Assembly (NCBI GenBank): GCA_964397015.1
Contig: CAYNHL010000165.1
Location: 1-6,491, forward strand
Source of the DNA: MADRE2 sp964397015
Lineage (GTDB): Bacteria > Desulfobacterota > Desulfobacteria > Desulfobacterales > Desulfobacteraceae
DNA length: 6,491 bases
Direction: 5' to 3'
Both the position numbers and the translations under genes were made by a program. The notes under the pieces are model-generated. The model saw nothing but the letters and a program-made list of their open reading frames with translations. It searched no databases and had not been told where the DNA came from. Position 1 is the first letter of the stretch, and every line of letters begins with the position of its first letter. Shown here one piece after another: positions 6,458 through 6,491 of the stretch.

Positions 6458-6488
6458 TTGAAATTTTATATATATTTTTCTATATATT
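6458..6488 (+). promoter_or_regulatory. Possible rightward promoter at the window edge
   Basis: TTGAAA (6458-6463, 5 of 6 to the -35 consensus) is followed after 17 bp by TATATA (6481-6486), or after 19 bp by TATATT (6483-6488). It may serve a gene beyond the window. The surrounding DNA is extremely A/T-rich, so such matches arise easily by chance. Between the lutB stop (6346) and the window end no gene is supported. Confidence 0.2.
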
Positions 6489-6491
6489 CCT

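Overview
This window holds one apparently complete five-gene operon on the + strand that pairs a TRAP-type organic-acid importer with a LutCB-type lactate oxidation module. The order is dctP (periplasmic binding protein, 352-1500), dctQ (small membrane subunit, 1644-2156), dctM (large membrane subunit, 2160-3500), lutC (LUD-domain protein, 3555-4166) and a long lutB-lutA fusion (LUD domain, two [4Fe-4S] motifs and two CCG cysteine-rich domains, 4166-6346). The simplest reading is that DctPQM imports lactate or a related 2-hydroxy/2-oxo monocarboxylate, and LutC with LutBA oxidises L-lactate to pyruvate on the cytoplasmic side, passing electrons to the respiratory chain.

The organism is probably an anaerobic, Gram-negative, lactate-oxidising member of the Desulfobacterota (sulfate-reducer type, possibly Desulfobacterales). 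This is an inference from three things: the LutB-LutA fusion beside LutC, which I recall from sulfate reducers such as Desulfovibrio vulgaris; the periplasmic binding protein with a Sec signal; and moderate-GC genes set in A/T-rich intergenic DNA. No rRNA or housekeeping marker is present to confirm it.

Bases 1-351 contain no gene I can support but are rich in signals. They hold a 9-bp palindrome GGTATTACC (40-48), a small intrinsic terminator for an upstream transcript (111-132), a sigma70-like promoter (163-190), and a 13-bp perfect palindrome TTGGTATTACCAA (193-205) placed over the predicted transcription start. That palindrome resembles the operators of FadR-type GntR regulators such as PdhR and LldR. 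A leader of about 155 nt follows, containing a strong Shine-Dalgarno-like sequence that has no usable start codon.

The dctP-dctQ gap (1501-1643) carries a long, near-perfect hairpin (1555-1606) without a U-tract, which probably sets the ratio of binding protein to membrane subunits. The later genes are tightly packed: 3 bp between dctQ and dctM, 54 bp between dctM and lutC, and a 1-bp TAATG overlap between lutC and lutB-lutA. After the last gene (6347-6491) there is only a weak hairpin and an A/T-rich possible promoter at the window edge. No regulator gene, mobile element, CRISPR array or RNA gene is visible. The families are known; the points of interest are the transporter/oxidase pairing, the gene fusion and the regulatory signals.
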